From Lachnospiraceae bacterium (GTDB lineage: Bacteria; Bacillota; Clostridia; Lachnospirales; Lachnospiraceae): a DNA stretch of 64,000 bases. The stretch covers positions 1 to 64,000 of the forward strand of contig SVEB01000086.1 in assembly GCA_015057635.1 (NCBI GenBank), read 5' to 3'. This document shows positions 14,694 through 23,469 of the stretch, one piece after another (the first letter of the stretch is position 1; the number at the start of each line of letters is the position of its first letter). Under the pieces are notes generated by a model. The model saw only the letters and a list, made by a program, of their open reading frames with translations, was not told where the DNA came from and ran no database searches. The translations under genes and the position numbers were made by a program.

Positions 14694-16475
14694 TTGAAAC
14701 GTTTATGGGAATTTTGCAAGCCATATATCTTACATATGGTGACGGCTGCGATATGCAGTATTATAAGCGCATCAGCAGGTGTGTGGGTCATTGATATCCT
14801 AAAAGATCTGATCAACCAGAGTCTGATCGGGAAAATGGACGGGATGATGGCGCAGATTGGAAAAGGAGCCATCGTGATCGCGTTAGGTATGGTCGCAAGC
14901 TATCTGGTAATACAGATGACCGGGTATTTCAGTGCAGGGGTATTGCGGGATATAAGAAAGGCAACGATGGAACATGTGGTGAAGCTGTCACCAGATTTTA
15001 TGGAGAAAAATGATTATGGGGATATGATTGCAAGAATGTCCTCCGATGTGGAAGGGATCGCATTCTATTTAAGTACCTATTTTAAGGATTGCTTGTATAT
15101 GCCGATTATGGTTATAATCTATGCCTCTTATCTTTTCTCGGTGAATGTGGCATTAGCCTTCATATGCCTGATTCCGCTATGCATCCTTGTTCCAATCAGT
15201 ATTAAACTGTTAGAGCCAATCAAGCGCAGCCAGATGGAGTATGTACAGAAATTAGGAGCAACCAACAATAACATACAGGAGGTATGCGACGGGATCGCAG
15301 TCGTGAAGTCATATGGCCTGCGGAAAGTTTTAGCAAAAAAGTACTATGAGGATCTGCATAAGACGCTTGTTATTTCAAAGGTAAATGATTTAAGACAGTA
15401 TAATGCAGCTCCGATCTCGATTCTGATCGCAGAGCTGCCGGTAGCGGCAGCCTTATGTGTGGGCGGAACCTTTGTATTCCAGGGGAAGGTTACGTTAGGC
15501 GTGCTTGTGGCATTTATCAGTGTCATGAAGAATCTGATCGAGCCCATGACAAGTGCTTATCAGCTTGTGGTTCGAAGCAAGCTCGCCTTTGTATCCGTGA
15601 AGCGTGTGTTTTACATATTGGATACAAAACCGGAGTGGAATCCCGAGATGGAGACAAAAGGGAACGCGGGACTGGCCTTATCAGATGAAAGGAATAGTAA
15701 CAAAGCAAAGGACTTCGAAGATAGTGAGCAGGAGATCTTTAAACTCTCTCATGTGGACTTTGCCTATTATGGGATGTTAGAAAAGAAAAATGCCTTGGAG
15801 GACATCAGTCTGGTAATCCGAAAAGGAGAGAAGACCGCATTTGTAGGAAGAAGCGGCGGAGGAAAAAGTACGCTGCTAAAGTTGTTATATAAGCACTATG
15901 AGATTTTAAACGGCGACATTTTCTTTAAGGGCGTAAGCTATCAGAAAATGGATCCGGATGTGCTGCGCCATCAGATCGCCCTTATTTCGCAGGATGTGTA
16001 TCTGTTTCCGATCAGCATTGCAGATAATATCCGAATCGGCAAGCCGGATGCAACGGATGAAGAAGTGATCGCGGCAGCAAAACTTGCAAACTGTGATGAG
16101 TTTATCAAAAAACTTCCGGATGGTTATCAGACACTTGCCGGAGAGAAGGGAAGCAGTCTGTCCGGCGGTCAGAGACAGCGAATTTCCATTGCAAGGGCGA
16201 TTTTAAAGAATAGCGATGTGATCCTTTTGGATGAGCCGACTTCTGCATTAGATCCGGAATCGGAACATTTGGTAAATGAGGCGATTGATCGGATCACAAA
16301 AGGAAAGACCGTTGTTGTAGTCGCGCACCGCATGTCCACAATCGTGAACTCAGACCAGATCCTTGTTGTGGATGCGGGCCGTATTGCGGAGAGCGGCAGA
16401 CATCATGATTTGATGGAGCAGAACGGAATCTATGCACAGCTGTATCGTGAATATACGAAAGAGGGGGTGGCGTAA
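14694..16475 (+). CDS. ABC exporter half-transporter (permease-ATPase fusion), subunit 1
   Basis: A 593-residue type I exporter half: six-helix membrane domain to about residue 310, a short linker, then an ATPase with Walker A GRSGGGKST, signature SLSGGQRQR, Walker B VILLDEPTSALD and H-loop VVVAHRMST. It starts with TTG, fixed by AGGGGAA at 14681-14687. It is followed immediately by a second, different half-transporter, so the pair is expected to form a heterodimer of the MdlA/MdlB or multidrug type. Substrate unknown; lipids, peptides or drugs are all possible. Confidence 0.93.
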   Translation: MKRLWEFCKPYILHMVTAAICSIISASAGVWVIDILKDLINQSLIGKMDGMMAQIGKGAIVIALGMVASYLVIQMTGYFSAGVLRDIRKATMEHVVKLSPDFMEKNDYGDMIARMSSDVEGIAFYLSTYFKDCLYMPIMVIIYASYLFSVNVALAFICLIPLCILVPISIKLLEPIKRSQMEYVQKLGATNNNIQEVCDGIAVVKSYGLRKVLAKKYYEDLHKTLVISKVNDLRQYNAAPISILIAELPVAAALCVGGTFVFQGKVTLGVLVAFISVMKNLIEPMTSAYQLVVRSKLAFVSVKRVFYILDTKPEWNPEMETKGNAGLALSDERNSNKAKDFEDSEQEIFKLSHVDFAYYGMLEKKNALEDISLVIRKGEKTAFVGRSGGGKSTLLKLLYKHYEILNGDIFFKGVSYQKMDPDVLRHQIALISQDVYLFPISIADNIRIGKPDATDEEVIAAAKLANCDEFIKKLPDGYQTLAGEKGSSLSGGQRQRISIARAILKNSDVILLDEPTSALDPESEHLVNEAIDRITKGKTVVVVAHRMSTIVNSDQILVVDAGRIAESGRHHDLMEQNGIYAQLYREYTKEGVA

Positions 16476-16476
16476 C

Positions 16477-18132
16477 ATGCATGATATCAAACGTCTGATC
16501 CGATATATGAAAGATCGGAAAGGAAAGTATTTTGCGCTTTTAATCGTGACACTCTGTGTGGCGATGGGCATGGAATTAATTTATTCCTATATGTATAAGA
16601 TGGTGTTTAACGCCATTGAATATCAGGATCAGGAGATGTTTAGGCATGCCGTGATCCTATGTGTGACCGTGCTCTTATTCCGTCTCTTCCAGCCATATCT
16701 TCGTTACTTCGAGATGAAGCAGGTTCGTATGATTGTATTTTCAATCAAGCTTTCCATGTTCGACAAGCTGACTAGAATGACCATGCATTATTTTGAGGAG
16801 CATCATAGCGGAGATACCTTAAAGAGACTGAACCAGGATGCGAACGGATTAAAAGAGACGTATTTCAGCCGGGTATATCAGCTTCTTGTGCTGATCTTTC
16901 GTGGCGCGGCAGCCGTCATTGCCATGATCTTATACAGCCCTCTGTTAGCCTGCATTTCCATTCTGTTCTCTCTGGGATCCGTAGTTGTTTCGGTCTGGAT
17001 CAATAAAGTCATCAAGCAGATGAGCAAGGATATTCAGAAAAATGTTGCAAAGCTTACCGAGCGCCTGGTCGACATCTTTTCCGGATTTTTAATTCTAAAG
17101 ATGTATGAAGGCGCGGATATGATCAAAGAGCGCTATGAGGATGCCAATGAAGAAGTGAAAGAAGGAATGCGAAGCCGTACAAGAGTAATGTCACTATTGG
17201 AGATGCTATCCTTTTTAATTGGTATGGTCGGCAACTTCGGAACCATCTTAATCGGTGTTTTTTTAGTAACAAAGAATCAGCTGGATTACGGTACCGTAAT
17301 GGGTGTCGTTACCCTCCAGATGAGCGTATCCAATATGTTTCAGTACTTAGGAAACGCGCTTGCAAGCTTTACTGCATCTATCGCTGAGGCACAGAGAGTA
17401 TTCGATTTTTTAGAGTTAGACGAGACAGAAGAGAGCGAGGAACAATCCTCAAATGGAAAAGCAGCGAAAAAAGCCTTAGACGGCAGCAGAGGAATCGATT
17501 TCAATCAGGTCTCCTTCGCTTATCCAGGCAATGAGCCAATCATCCGCGACTTAAACTTTCATGTAAAGCCAGGCGAACGAGTGATGCTTACCGGGGAGTC
17601 CGGCTGCGGAAAGAGCTCCTTGTTAAAGATGCTGCTCCGTTTTTACGATCATAGCGAAGGCACGATCGAAATCTTCGGAAGAGATATCAGAGACTACTCG
17701 TTAGAGGAACTTCGAAAGTTGATCACTTATGTACCACAGGAAAGCTATCTCTTCCACGGAACAATCCGTGAGAATATCGCTTACGGATCAGAAGGGGCAG
17801 ACGAGGAAGCCATCGAAAATGCAGCTAAACTTGCCTATGCCGATGATTTTATCAGCCAGATGCCGGATGGATATGACACGGTTCTAACCGCTGGAGGCAA
17901 GAACCTATCAGGCGGACAGCGTCAGAGAGTGGCCATTGCCAGAGCCTTCTTGAAGAATGCACCAATTCTTCTTTTAGATGAGCCGTCTTCTGCACTTGAC
18001 GTAGAAAGCGAACAAAAGATCAACCAGGCCATCCGTCACCTCATGGCCGACCGTATAGTCCTTATGGTTACCCATCGTACCACTTCCTTTGAGCAGTTTG
18101 ACAGGAATTTTGTGATGAGAAAGGCGGTATAG
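16477..18132 (+). CDS. ABC exporter half-transporter (permease-ATPase fusion), subunit 2
   Basis: A 551-residue half-transporter, partner of the preceding gene (one base between stop and start). GAGGGGGTGG six bases before the ATG at 16477 sets the start; the frame is open further upstream but without support. The membrane domain reaches about residue 300. The ATPase has Walker A GESGCGKSS, signature NLSGGQRQR, Walker B ILLLDEPSSALD and H-loop VTHRTTS. A Ser/Glu-rich linker (DETEESEEQSSNGKAAKKA) joins the domains. A long palindrome of the dispersed family follows at 18178. Confidence 0.93.
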   Translation: MHDIKRLIRYMKDRKGKYFALLIVTLCVAMGMELIYSYMYKMVFNAIEYQDQEMFRHAVILCVTVLLFRLFQPYLRYFEMKQVRMIVFSIKLSMFDKLTRMTMHYFEEHHSGDTLKRLNQDANGLKETYFSRVYQLLVLIFRGAAAVIAMILYSPLLACISILFSLGSVVVSVWINKVIKQMSKDIQKNVAKLTERLVDIFSGFLILKMYEGADMIKERYEDANEEVKEGMRSRTRVMSLLEMLSFLIGMVGNFGTILIGVFLVTKNQLDYGTVMGVVTLQMSVSNMFQYLGNALASFTASIAEAQRVFDFLELDETEESEEQSSNGKAAKKALDGSRGIDFNQVSFAYPGNEPIIRDLNFHVKPGERVMLTGESGCGKSSLLKMLLRFYDHSEGTIEIFGRDIRDYSLEELRKLITYVPQESYLFHGTIRENIAYGSEGADEEAIENAAKLAYADDFISQMPDGYDTVLTAGGKNLSGGQRQRVAIARAFLKNAPILLLDEPSSALDVESEQKINQAIRHLMADRIVLMVTHRTTSFEQFDRNFVMRKAV

Positions 18133-18177
18133 AAGTTGTCAGGATAAGATTCGGCAGGGCCTTAAGTCATTTGGTTT

Positions 18178-18306
18178 TGAATGTTCGGACGCATGAGTGG
18201 ACAAAAAGGGGGCCAGTTCTTCGACTATCAGACAGGAAAAGCATCTGTCTGATAGTCGAAGAACTGGCCTCCTTTTTGTTCGTCATGAGCCGGACATTTT
18301 GGAACT
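18178..18306. repeat. Long palindrome family, copy A (between convergent genes)
   Basis: The inner stem GGCCAGTTCTTCGACTATC / GATAGTCGAAGAACTGGCC is perfect and capped by CAGACAG-GAAAAGCAT-CTGTCTG. It is flanked by A5/T5 runs and then by the imperfect middle block (ATGTTCGGACGCATGAGT on the left, CGTCATGAGCCGGACAT on the right). Relative to copy D it is inverted. The right flank (GGAACTCAT...CGCGTGCCGCC...CTTCTTCCTCC) resembles copy D's outer arm, but the matching left arm is absent. It lies exactly between the ends of the ABC exporter and the convergent symporter gene and could terminate both. Confidence 0.85.
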
Positions 18307-18365
18307 CATATCGCGTGCCGCCTCACCGCCTCTTCTTCCTCCTCTCTCCTTTTCTCAACCCGTAA

Positions 18366-19790
18366 CTATTTCTCACTTTTCCGCTGTGCGAGTGCTTTTT
18401 GGATTTCGGCCATTTTGGTGTCGGTGAGAGGGTAGAACTTCATGGCTATGATGGAAGCAGTCCAGCCGATGACTGGAAGTCCGAGGTATACGAACATCGC
18501 AAGCCAGAAGATTGTGGCGGAAGAAGGATCTCCAACCTGTGGAAGTGTAGTCTTGTATCCAGCCATAGCAAGAAGGAAACCAACAATCGTAGTAGAGAAA
18601 GCGGAAATGATCTTGTCAACGAAGGAGAATAAAGTTCCAATCATGCCAGGAACGTAACGTCCGGAACGGTATGTCTCATAATCAGCACAGTCTGCGATCA
18701 TTGGGATTACGATGTTAGAAGAGATGGACTTCACACCGGTAAAGATGCAGTGGATGATTAAGAAAATAATAGTAGGAAGTGCAGCACGTCCGATTTCGGT
18801 AGGATCAAAGATTACAAATACGCCAAGGTATAGTACCGCAAATGCAATGGATAACCATGTGTACTGAACAAGTGCTTTCTTGCTGCCTTTCTTTTGCGCA
18901 AGCTTTGTTCCAAGAAGAATAATTAAGATGCTTGGGATTAAGGTGATCATGCTTAACTTGCCGTAGAATGCGTAGTTACCCATGATAATGCCAAATACTA
19001 AAATTACGATAGAAGAGTTGCCCGCTGCTGTTAAAGCAAGCTTGTCAGTGGATGCTGCTATAACAAGCATCTGCATTGCACGGTTTCCTTTTAATACAGA
19101 AACATAATCTTTTACAGAAATTTTGCTTCCTTTTTGGCCGATGCCCCAGTTTTCCGGAATATCTTTTTTCCAAAGGGCGGCGATTGCGAATGTAGTGCAG
19201 ATACCGGCAATGATGATTGCAGTAACGGCAAATTCCTGCATCGCGGCAACATTTAATGCACCGTATTTTGGCTGTAAGTAGTTAGATACATACATAGAAA
19301 GCATGGTCATCTGAAGTAGCATGTAGATGGCATCGCATCTTGTAAAAAGAGGTCTCTGCTTTGGATCGTTTGTAATACAGGTCTGTGCAGATTTTGTACA
19401 TGCTGTCTGGAAGGTATATCCGATAATATAAACGAGGTAAATTAAAATGAAAGTAAGGGTTCCGCCGCCGATGCCCACAAAGTACATCAGAAGAATGGAG
19501 ATGACCATAATTCCATAGCCTAGAATGATCATTGGTCTGAATTTACCGAACTTTGAGTTTGTTTTATCAATCACAAATCCAATGATTGGATCGGTCACTG
19601 CATCAAAAAGACGGGTTGCTGTAATAATAGAAGACGCTACTACAACTGCGATTCCATAGCCTCCTACCGCAAGGTAAGTGACATACATCATCAGGAACAT
19701 AAACATATTGGTTGCAGTATTATTCAGTGGGAAACACATGATCTGCCATAGTTTGGCACTATTGTATTTTGGCTGCGTGGTTGTGTTCAT
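18366..19790 (-). CDS. GPH-family (glycoside-pentoside-hexuronide) cation symporter
   Basis: A 474-residue, 12-helix major-facilitator protein of the GPH/MelB family: N-terminal region with QIMCFPLNNTATNMFMF, the DAVTDPIIGFVIDKTNSKFGKFRPMI loop (conserved D-x-x-x-DP and GKFRP), and a C-terminal SADCADYETYRSGRY-like segment (MIADCADYETYRSGRYVPG). It imports sugars or glycosides with Na+ or H+. Because a beta-glucuronidase gene sharing its promoter motif lies at 21390-23210, with the AraC gene between them, beta-glucuronides or glucuronate are the probable substrates. GGGAGGAAT precedes the ATG. It is divergent from the AraC regulator. Confidence 0.92.
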   Translation of the reverse strand: MNTTTQPKYNSAKLWQIMCFPLNNTATNMFMFLMMYVTYLAVGGYGIAVVVASSIITATRLFDAVTDPIIGFVIDKTNSKFGKFRPMIILGYGIMVISILLMYFVGIGGGTLTFILIYLVYIIGYTFQTACTKSAQTCITNDPKQRPLFTRCDAIYMLLQMTMLSMYVSNYLQPKYGALNVAAMQEFAVTAIIIAGICTTFAIAALWKKDIPENWGIGQKGSKISVKDYVSVLKGNRAMQMLVIAASTDKLALTAAGNSSIVILVFGIIMGNYAFYGKLSMITLIPSILIILLGTKLAQKKGSKKALVQYTWLSIAFAVLYLGVFVIFDPTEIGRAALPTIIFLIIHCIFTGVKSISSNIVIPMIADCADYETYRSGRYVPGMIGTLFSFVDKIISAFSTTIVGFLLAMAGYKTTLPQVGDPSSATIFWLAMFVYLGLPVIGWTASIIAMKFYPLTDTKMAEIQKALAQRKSEK

Positions 19791-20018
19791 AAACTAATTC
19801 CTCCCGTAGTTGCGGATACGTTTGCCGGATACAGCTGTTTTTCTTAACAGCTATTGCGGCACCGGAATCCTAGATTTCACATTTCTTCTGTTTTTTGTAA
19901 TTATAAAACTTTATCTGGCCAGTGATTACGGTTCCAGGTAAAAGGGGTTCCGTATGTGATATCTATATTATACTGTGAAAAATGCTTTACAGATAGAACA
20001 AAACAGTACATAATTAGT

Positions 20019-20032
20019 ATAAATCCGACATA
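20019..20032. promoter_or_regulatory. 14-bp motif shared with the beta-glucuronidase promoter
   Basis: ATAAATCCGACATA here is identical to 23302-23315. This copy lies in the 340-bp divergent region between the symporter gene and the AraC regulator gene, 229 bp from the former's start and about 100 bp from the latter's. It is a candidate binding site for the AraC-type protein. The rest of this region is AT-rich with no gene; a minus-strand TATAAT lies near 19965. Confidence 0.6.
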
Positions 20033-20130
20033 TAATATCAAAATGTGACAATAGGAAGTATAAAAAGTGATAAGATATGAATGGACACAATGGGTGGAAA
20101 TTATAGAAAAGTGATAAAAGGGTGAATGGA

Positions 20131-21345
20131 ATGAAGACAAAACAACTCAATCTTATGAAACAGCTTGTTACCAGATGTATTACTACAAACTTTATGTACT
20201 TTTTAGGACCGCATCCAGACATAATGCAGTGTCAGAATGCTTTTTTTCAAAGTACCTATTTGATGGATGATTTCATGGAGTGTCTAAAGAATTATCAGGC
20301 AGAGTGTGAGGCGTATGGAATAACGACGATCATCACATCCTATCATGTGTATTTCACAGCAATCTGTCTGTCAAAGGAGAAGAAAGAATATCTGTTTTTA
20401 GGACCGTTTTTGGACTGTAGCATAGCGGATTCTGTCATTTATGATATGATAAAGGGGCATGGACTGACGATTGAATATGCCAGAAAATTAAAGGGATATT
20501 ATGACTCCATTCCGATTTATGATATGTCACATATCAGCGGAATTTGTGAGGTGATGCGGAATGAGCTTTTAAACAAGGAGGAGTATCCGAAAAACGCCTT
20601 TTTAGACTACCGTATGACTCCAAAGGATGAGCAGGATGGCATCGCTTTTAAATTGGAAATGGAAAAGAACATTGATTACCAGAGAGTGGAAAAGCGATAT
20701 GAGGTAGAGGCAAAGGTGCTTGCGGCCATTGAAGAGGGGAATTTACCAAAGGCGCAGGAGATTGCCAGAGAATTTGCAACATATTCGGATGGAATGGTAC
20801 GTGCAAAGGATCCCATCCGTAACACAAAAAACCTTCTGATTGTAGGAAATACGCTGTATCGCAAGGCGGCACAGTCAGGAGGAGTACATCCCGTTTATTT
20901 AGATGAAATCTCAGCCAAATGGGCAGTGAAGATTGAGCAGGCGAATAGTGAGGAAGCGCTGGTAGCCATATGGCCGCGGCTGTTGCGGGCGTACTGTTTG
21001 TTAGTCAGAAATCATTCTTTAGCGCAGTATTCTCCAATTGTGAGAAGGGCAGTGACACATATTTCATTGAATCTTGGCACACCGTTATCAGTAGCAGAGG
21101 TGGCAAAGGAAGTAAATGTATGCCCGGATTACTTAACAAGATTGTTTAAGAAGGAGGTTGGGGAATCGGTTATTACGTTTATTAATAAAAAACGAATTGA
21201 AGCCTCCCTCAAACTCCTAAATACAACCAATCTCCCAATCCAGACCATCGGCGATATGGTCGGTATCAACGACACTTCCTACTACAACAAACTTTTTAAA
21301 AAACATATTGGAATGGCACCGAAGCAGTATCGGGAGAAACTTTAG
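20131..21345 (+). CDS. AraC-family transcriptional regulator of the glucuronide locus
   Basis: A 404-residue regulator with a long N-terminal sensory part (residues 1-300, including an IITSYHVYFTAICLSKEKKEYLFLGPF region resembling PocR-like ligand sensors) and a C-terminal AraC DNA-binding domain with two helix-turn-helices (VAEVAKEVNVCPDYLTRLFKK, then IQTIGDMVGINDTSYYNKLFKK). A GTG at 20122 is in frame, but AAAAGGG is better spaced for the ATG at 20131. It is divergent from the symporter and convergent with the beta-glucuronidase gene, so it very probably activates both in response to a glucuronide. Confidence 0.9.
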   Translation: MKTKQLNLMKQLVTRCITTNFMYFLGPHPDIMQCQNAFFQSTYLMDDFMECLKNYQAECEAYGITTIITSYHVYFTAICLSKEKKEYLFLGPFLDCSIADSVIYDMIKGHGLTIEYARKLKGYYDSIPIYDMSHISGICEVMRNELLNKEEYPKNAFLDYRMTPKDEQDGIAFKLEMEKNIDYQRVEKRYEVEAKVLAAIEEGNLPKAQEIAREFATYSDGMVRAKDPIRNTKNLLIVGNTLYRKAAQSGGVHPVYLDEISAKWAVKIEQANSEEALVAIWPRLLRAYCLLVRNHSLAQYSPIVRRAVTHISLNLGTPLSVAEVAKEVNVCPDYLTRLFKKEVGESVITFINKKRIEASLKLLNTTNLPIQTIGDMVGINDTSYYNKLFKKHIGMAPKQYREKL

Positions 21346-21358
21346 AGGGGGACAAAAA

Positions 21359-21385
21359 AAGCCCCCTTAAAAAGGGGGCTTCTTA
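21359..21385. terminator. Bidirectional terminator
   Basis: Perfect AAGCCCCCTT / AAGGGGGCTT stem with a loop of three A and an A7 run on the left, between the convergent AraC and beta-glucuronidase genes. Confidence 0.85.
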
Positions 21386-21389
21386 GCTG

Positions 21390-23210
21390 CTATTTTTTAT
21401 AGTTAAAGTCAGGGATAGACTTCCAGCGGTCTCTTAAGTAGTGGGCAACGAGTTTTGGTTTGCGATCGCGGGTGAAAATACCCTTTTTGTTGCCCTGAAC
21501 GCGGAGAAGGCTTTGGCTTGTGGCGAAATCAGCGAAGTTCCAAACCTGTTCTCCGACGAAATTCTCCATTTCATCTACCACTTTGTGGTTCATCTTATAG
21601 TAGTCAACCTGATATTCTTCGGTATACATAACCGGAACGGTGTCGTGGAAGCCGCTTATGGTATCGGCGCCGTATTCGGTGAACATAAATGGCTTGCCAA
21701 GGGAGTTCCAGAATGTAAGCTCGGAACGAAGCAGTTCTTCGGCAGCATCTAAGTCTCCGCCGCATGCATACCAGCCATAGTAGCGGTTCAGACAGAAGAC
21801 ATCGCTAAGTTTGATCGTACAGTCTTCTTTATAATTTGGCATCTGTACGCTTACGATGGTACAAGGACGATGCTGTGGATCTTCGGCTCTTGCGATATCG
21901 TATAATGGTTTGAAATAGTCGTAAGCACCTGGTCCGCCGGAGTCTGCTTCATTTGCAATGCTCCACATTACAACGCAGGCATGGTTCTTATCCCTTTTAA
22001 TCATGTCGTGTACGACCTCTTTGTGGTGTTCGAAGGTGCGGATACCGCCTTTTTCGATAGGATCGAATGTCTGGATACGGTCTTTTCCCTTGAAGTTTGC
22101 ACCGCCGCCAAAGTTTAGATGAACGCCGACTGCTGGTGTCTCATCGATTACGACGATTCCTTCTTCATCACACAGGCGCATCATTTCTTCGCTGTATGGA
22201 TAATGGCTTGTACGGAAGCTGTTCGCGCCCTGCCATTTCATAAGGGAGATGTCTTTTACGTTCATCGGCATATTTAAGCCGCGTCCTGCCGGATAGGTAT
22301 CCTCATGCTTGCCATAACCTTTGAAATAAAATGGTTCCCCATTAATTAAGAATTTTCCTCCATCCACTTTTACGGTACGGATACCGAATGGAAGAATATA
22401 AGTGTCTTCTGCAAATGTTACTTTTACTTCATAGAGGTAAGCGTTTAATGGACGCCACAGCGTTGCAGATGGGATTACGATACGGCCTTTTGCGCCATCT
22501 GCTTCGCCAACTTTGCCTCCTTCTCTTGTAAATACTTCTACCTTTACATTTCCGGTACCGATTGTTGTCACATCATAGTCGATGATGCCATCGGTTCCAT
22601 CGATATCGCTTACTAAGGCAACATCTGCAATGTAATTGATCGGTGTTGTATATAATTTAACCGGTCTTGTAATACCACAGTAGTTGAAGAAATCGAAGTT
22701 TGGATTGTTGCGTTTTTTGGATTCCTTGGATGGCATCAGGCCCCCAAGTGCACTTCCCATACCGCCTTCCCCTTCGCTTCCGACCGGAAGGGTGGAGTGG
22801 TCGATTCTATTATCTACGGCAACCGTAAGAAGGTTGTCGCCATCTTTTAATAGGTTCTGGATTTCTACCTCAAATGGAAGAAAGCCGCCTTTATGTTCAC
22901 AGATTAATTCACCGTTTAAATATACTTTTGCAATATGTGTGACCGCTGCAAAACGCAGTACAAGTCGTTCTTTTTTCATAATTGCCGGAACGGAGAGGGT
23001 TCTCTGATAAAATACCCATCCATAATGATCTCGGAAATCAATGCCGTCTTTTAAGTCATTATAGGATGATGGTACTGGCATTGTCATCGGGGATTCTAAT
23101 GTTTTTTCAAACCATTTATTTTCAAAACCGGTTCCATCGTCTAATTTGAAATTCCATATGCCGTCCAGGCTGATTAAACATCTTGAGTCTGTTAAGATTG
23201 GATATAACAT
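21390..23210 (-). CDS. uidA: GH2 beta-glucuronidase
   Basis: A 606-residue glycoside hydrolase family 2 enzyme: N-terminal jelly-roll sugar-binding domain, Ig-like domain from about 185, and TIM barrel from about 280. Acid/base E421 (SIANEADS), nucleophile E512 (FTEYGAD). The NxK motif that reads the glucuronate carboxylate is present as N574-K575-K576. The segment after ETPAVGVHLN (residues 365-392) is about as long as loop 1 of the E. coli enzyme, suggesting a Loop-1-type enzyme active on small aglycone glucuronides. There is no signal peptide, so it acts on imported substrate. GGAGAGATAAAG precedes the ATG. Confidence 0.94.
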   Translation of the reverse strand: MLYPILTDSRCLISLDGIWNFKLDDGTGFENKWFEKTLESPMTMPVPSSYNDLKDGIDFRDHYGWVFYQRTLSVPAIMKKERLVLRFAAVTHIAKVYLNGELICEHKGGFLPFEVEIQNLLKDGDNLLTVAVDNRIDHSTLPVGSEGEGGMGSALGGLMPSKESKKRNNPNFDFFNYCGITRPVKLYTTPINYIADVALVSDIDGTDGIIDYDVTTIGTGNVKVEVFTREGGKVGEADGAKGRIVIPSATLWRPLNAYLYEVKVTFAEDTYILPFGIRTVKVDGGKFLINGEPFYFKGYGKHEDTYPAGRGLNMPMNVKDISLMKWQGANSFRTSHYPYSEEMMRLCDEEGIVVIDETPAVGVHLNFGGGANFKGKDRIQTFDPIEKGGIRTFEHHKEVVHDMIKRDKNHACVVMWSIANEADSGGPGAYDYFKPLYDIARAEDPQHRPCTIVSVQMPNYKEDCTIKLSDVFCLNRYYGWYACGGDLDAAEELLRSELTFWNSLGKPFMFTEYGADTISGFHDTVPVMYTEEYQVDYYKMNHKVVDEMENFVGEQVWNFADFATSQSLLRVQGNKKGIFTRDRKPKLVAHYLRDRWKSIPDFNYKK

Positions 23211-23301
23211 AGCTTTATCTCTCCTTTTGTATCATTATTTCTATCCATAGTGTAACAGATTTCATAAACCTAACACTAGAAGAAAGCCGTTTTATTTTAG
23301 G

Positions 23302-23315
23302 ATAAATCCGACATA
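23302..23315. promoter_or_regulatory. 14-bp motif shared with the symporter promoter
   Basis: ATAAATCCGACATA lies 92 bp upstream of the beta-glucuronidase start, in the same orientation relative to the gene as the copy upstream of the symporter (20019-20032). Two exact copies only at the two genes of one pathway argue for a common regulator. Confidence 0.6.
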
Positions 23316-23469
23316 AATATTGTAAATGCTACAAATTTGTATGCCCTAAAACGAGTATTGCAAAATATGGACAAAATCAGTCAGAGAAATTAAATAATTT
23401 ATAAGTGGGTTAATTATTGATCAATATTTGTCGGTAGACTATACACTATACACGGATAAGGAGGAAAGT

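Noticed and set aside
18171-18427. Overlapping open frames across palindrome A
   Set aside because: They arise from the inverted repeat and run into the symporter gene on the opposite strand; no start signals.
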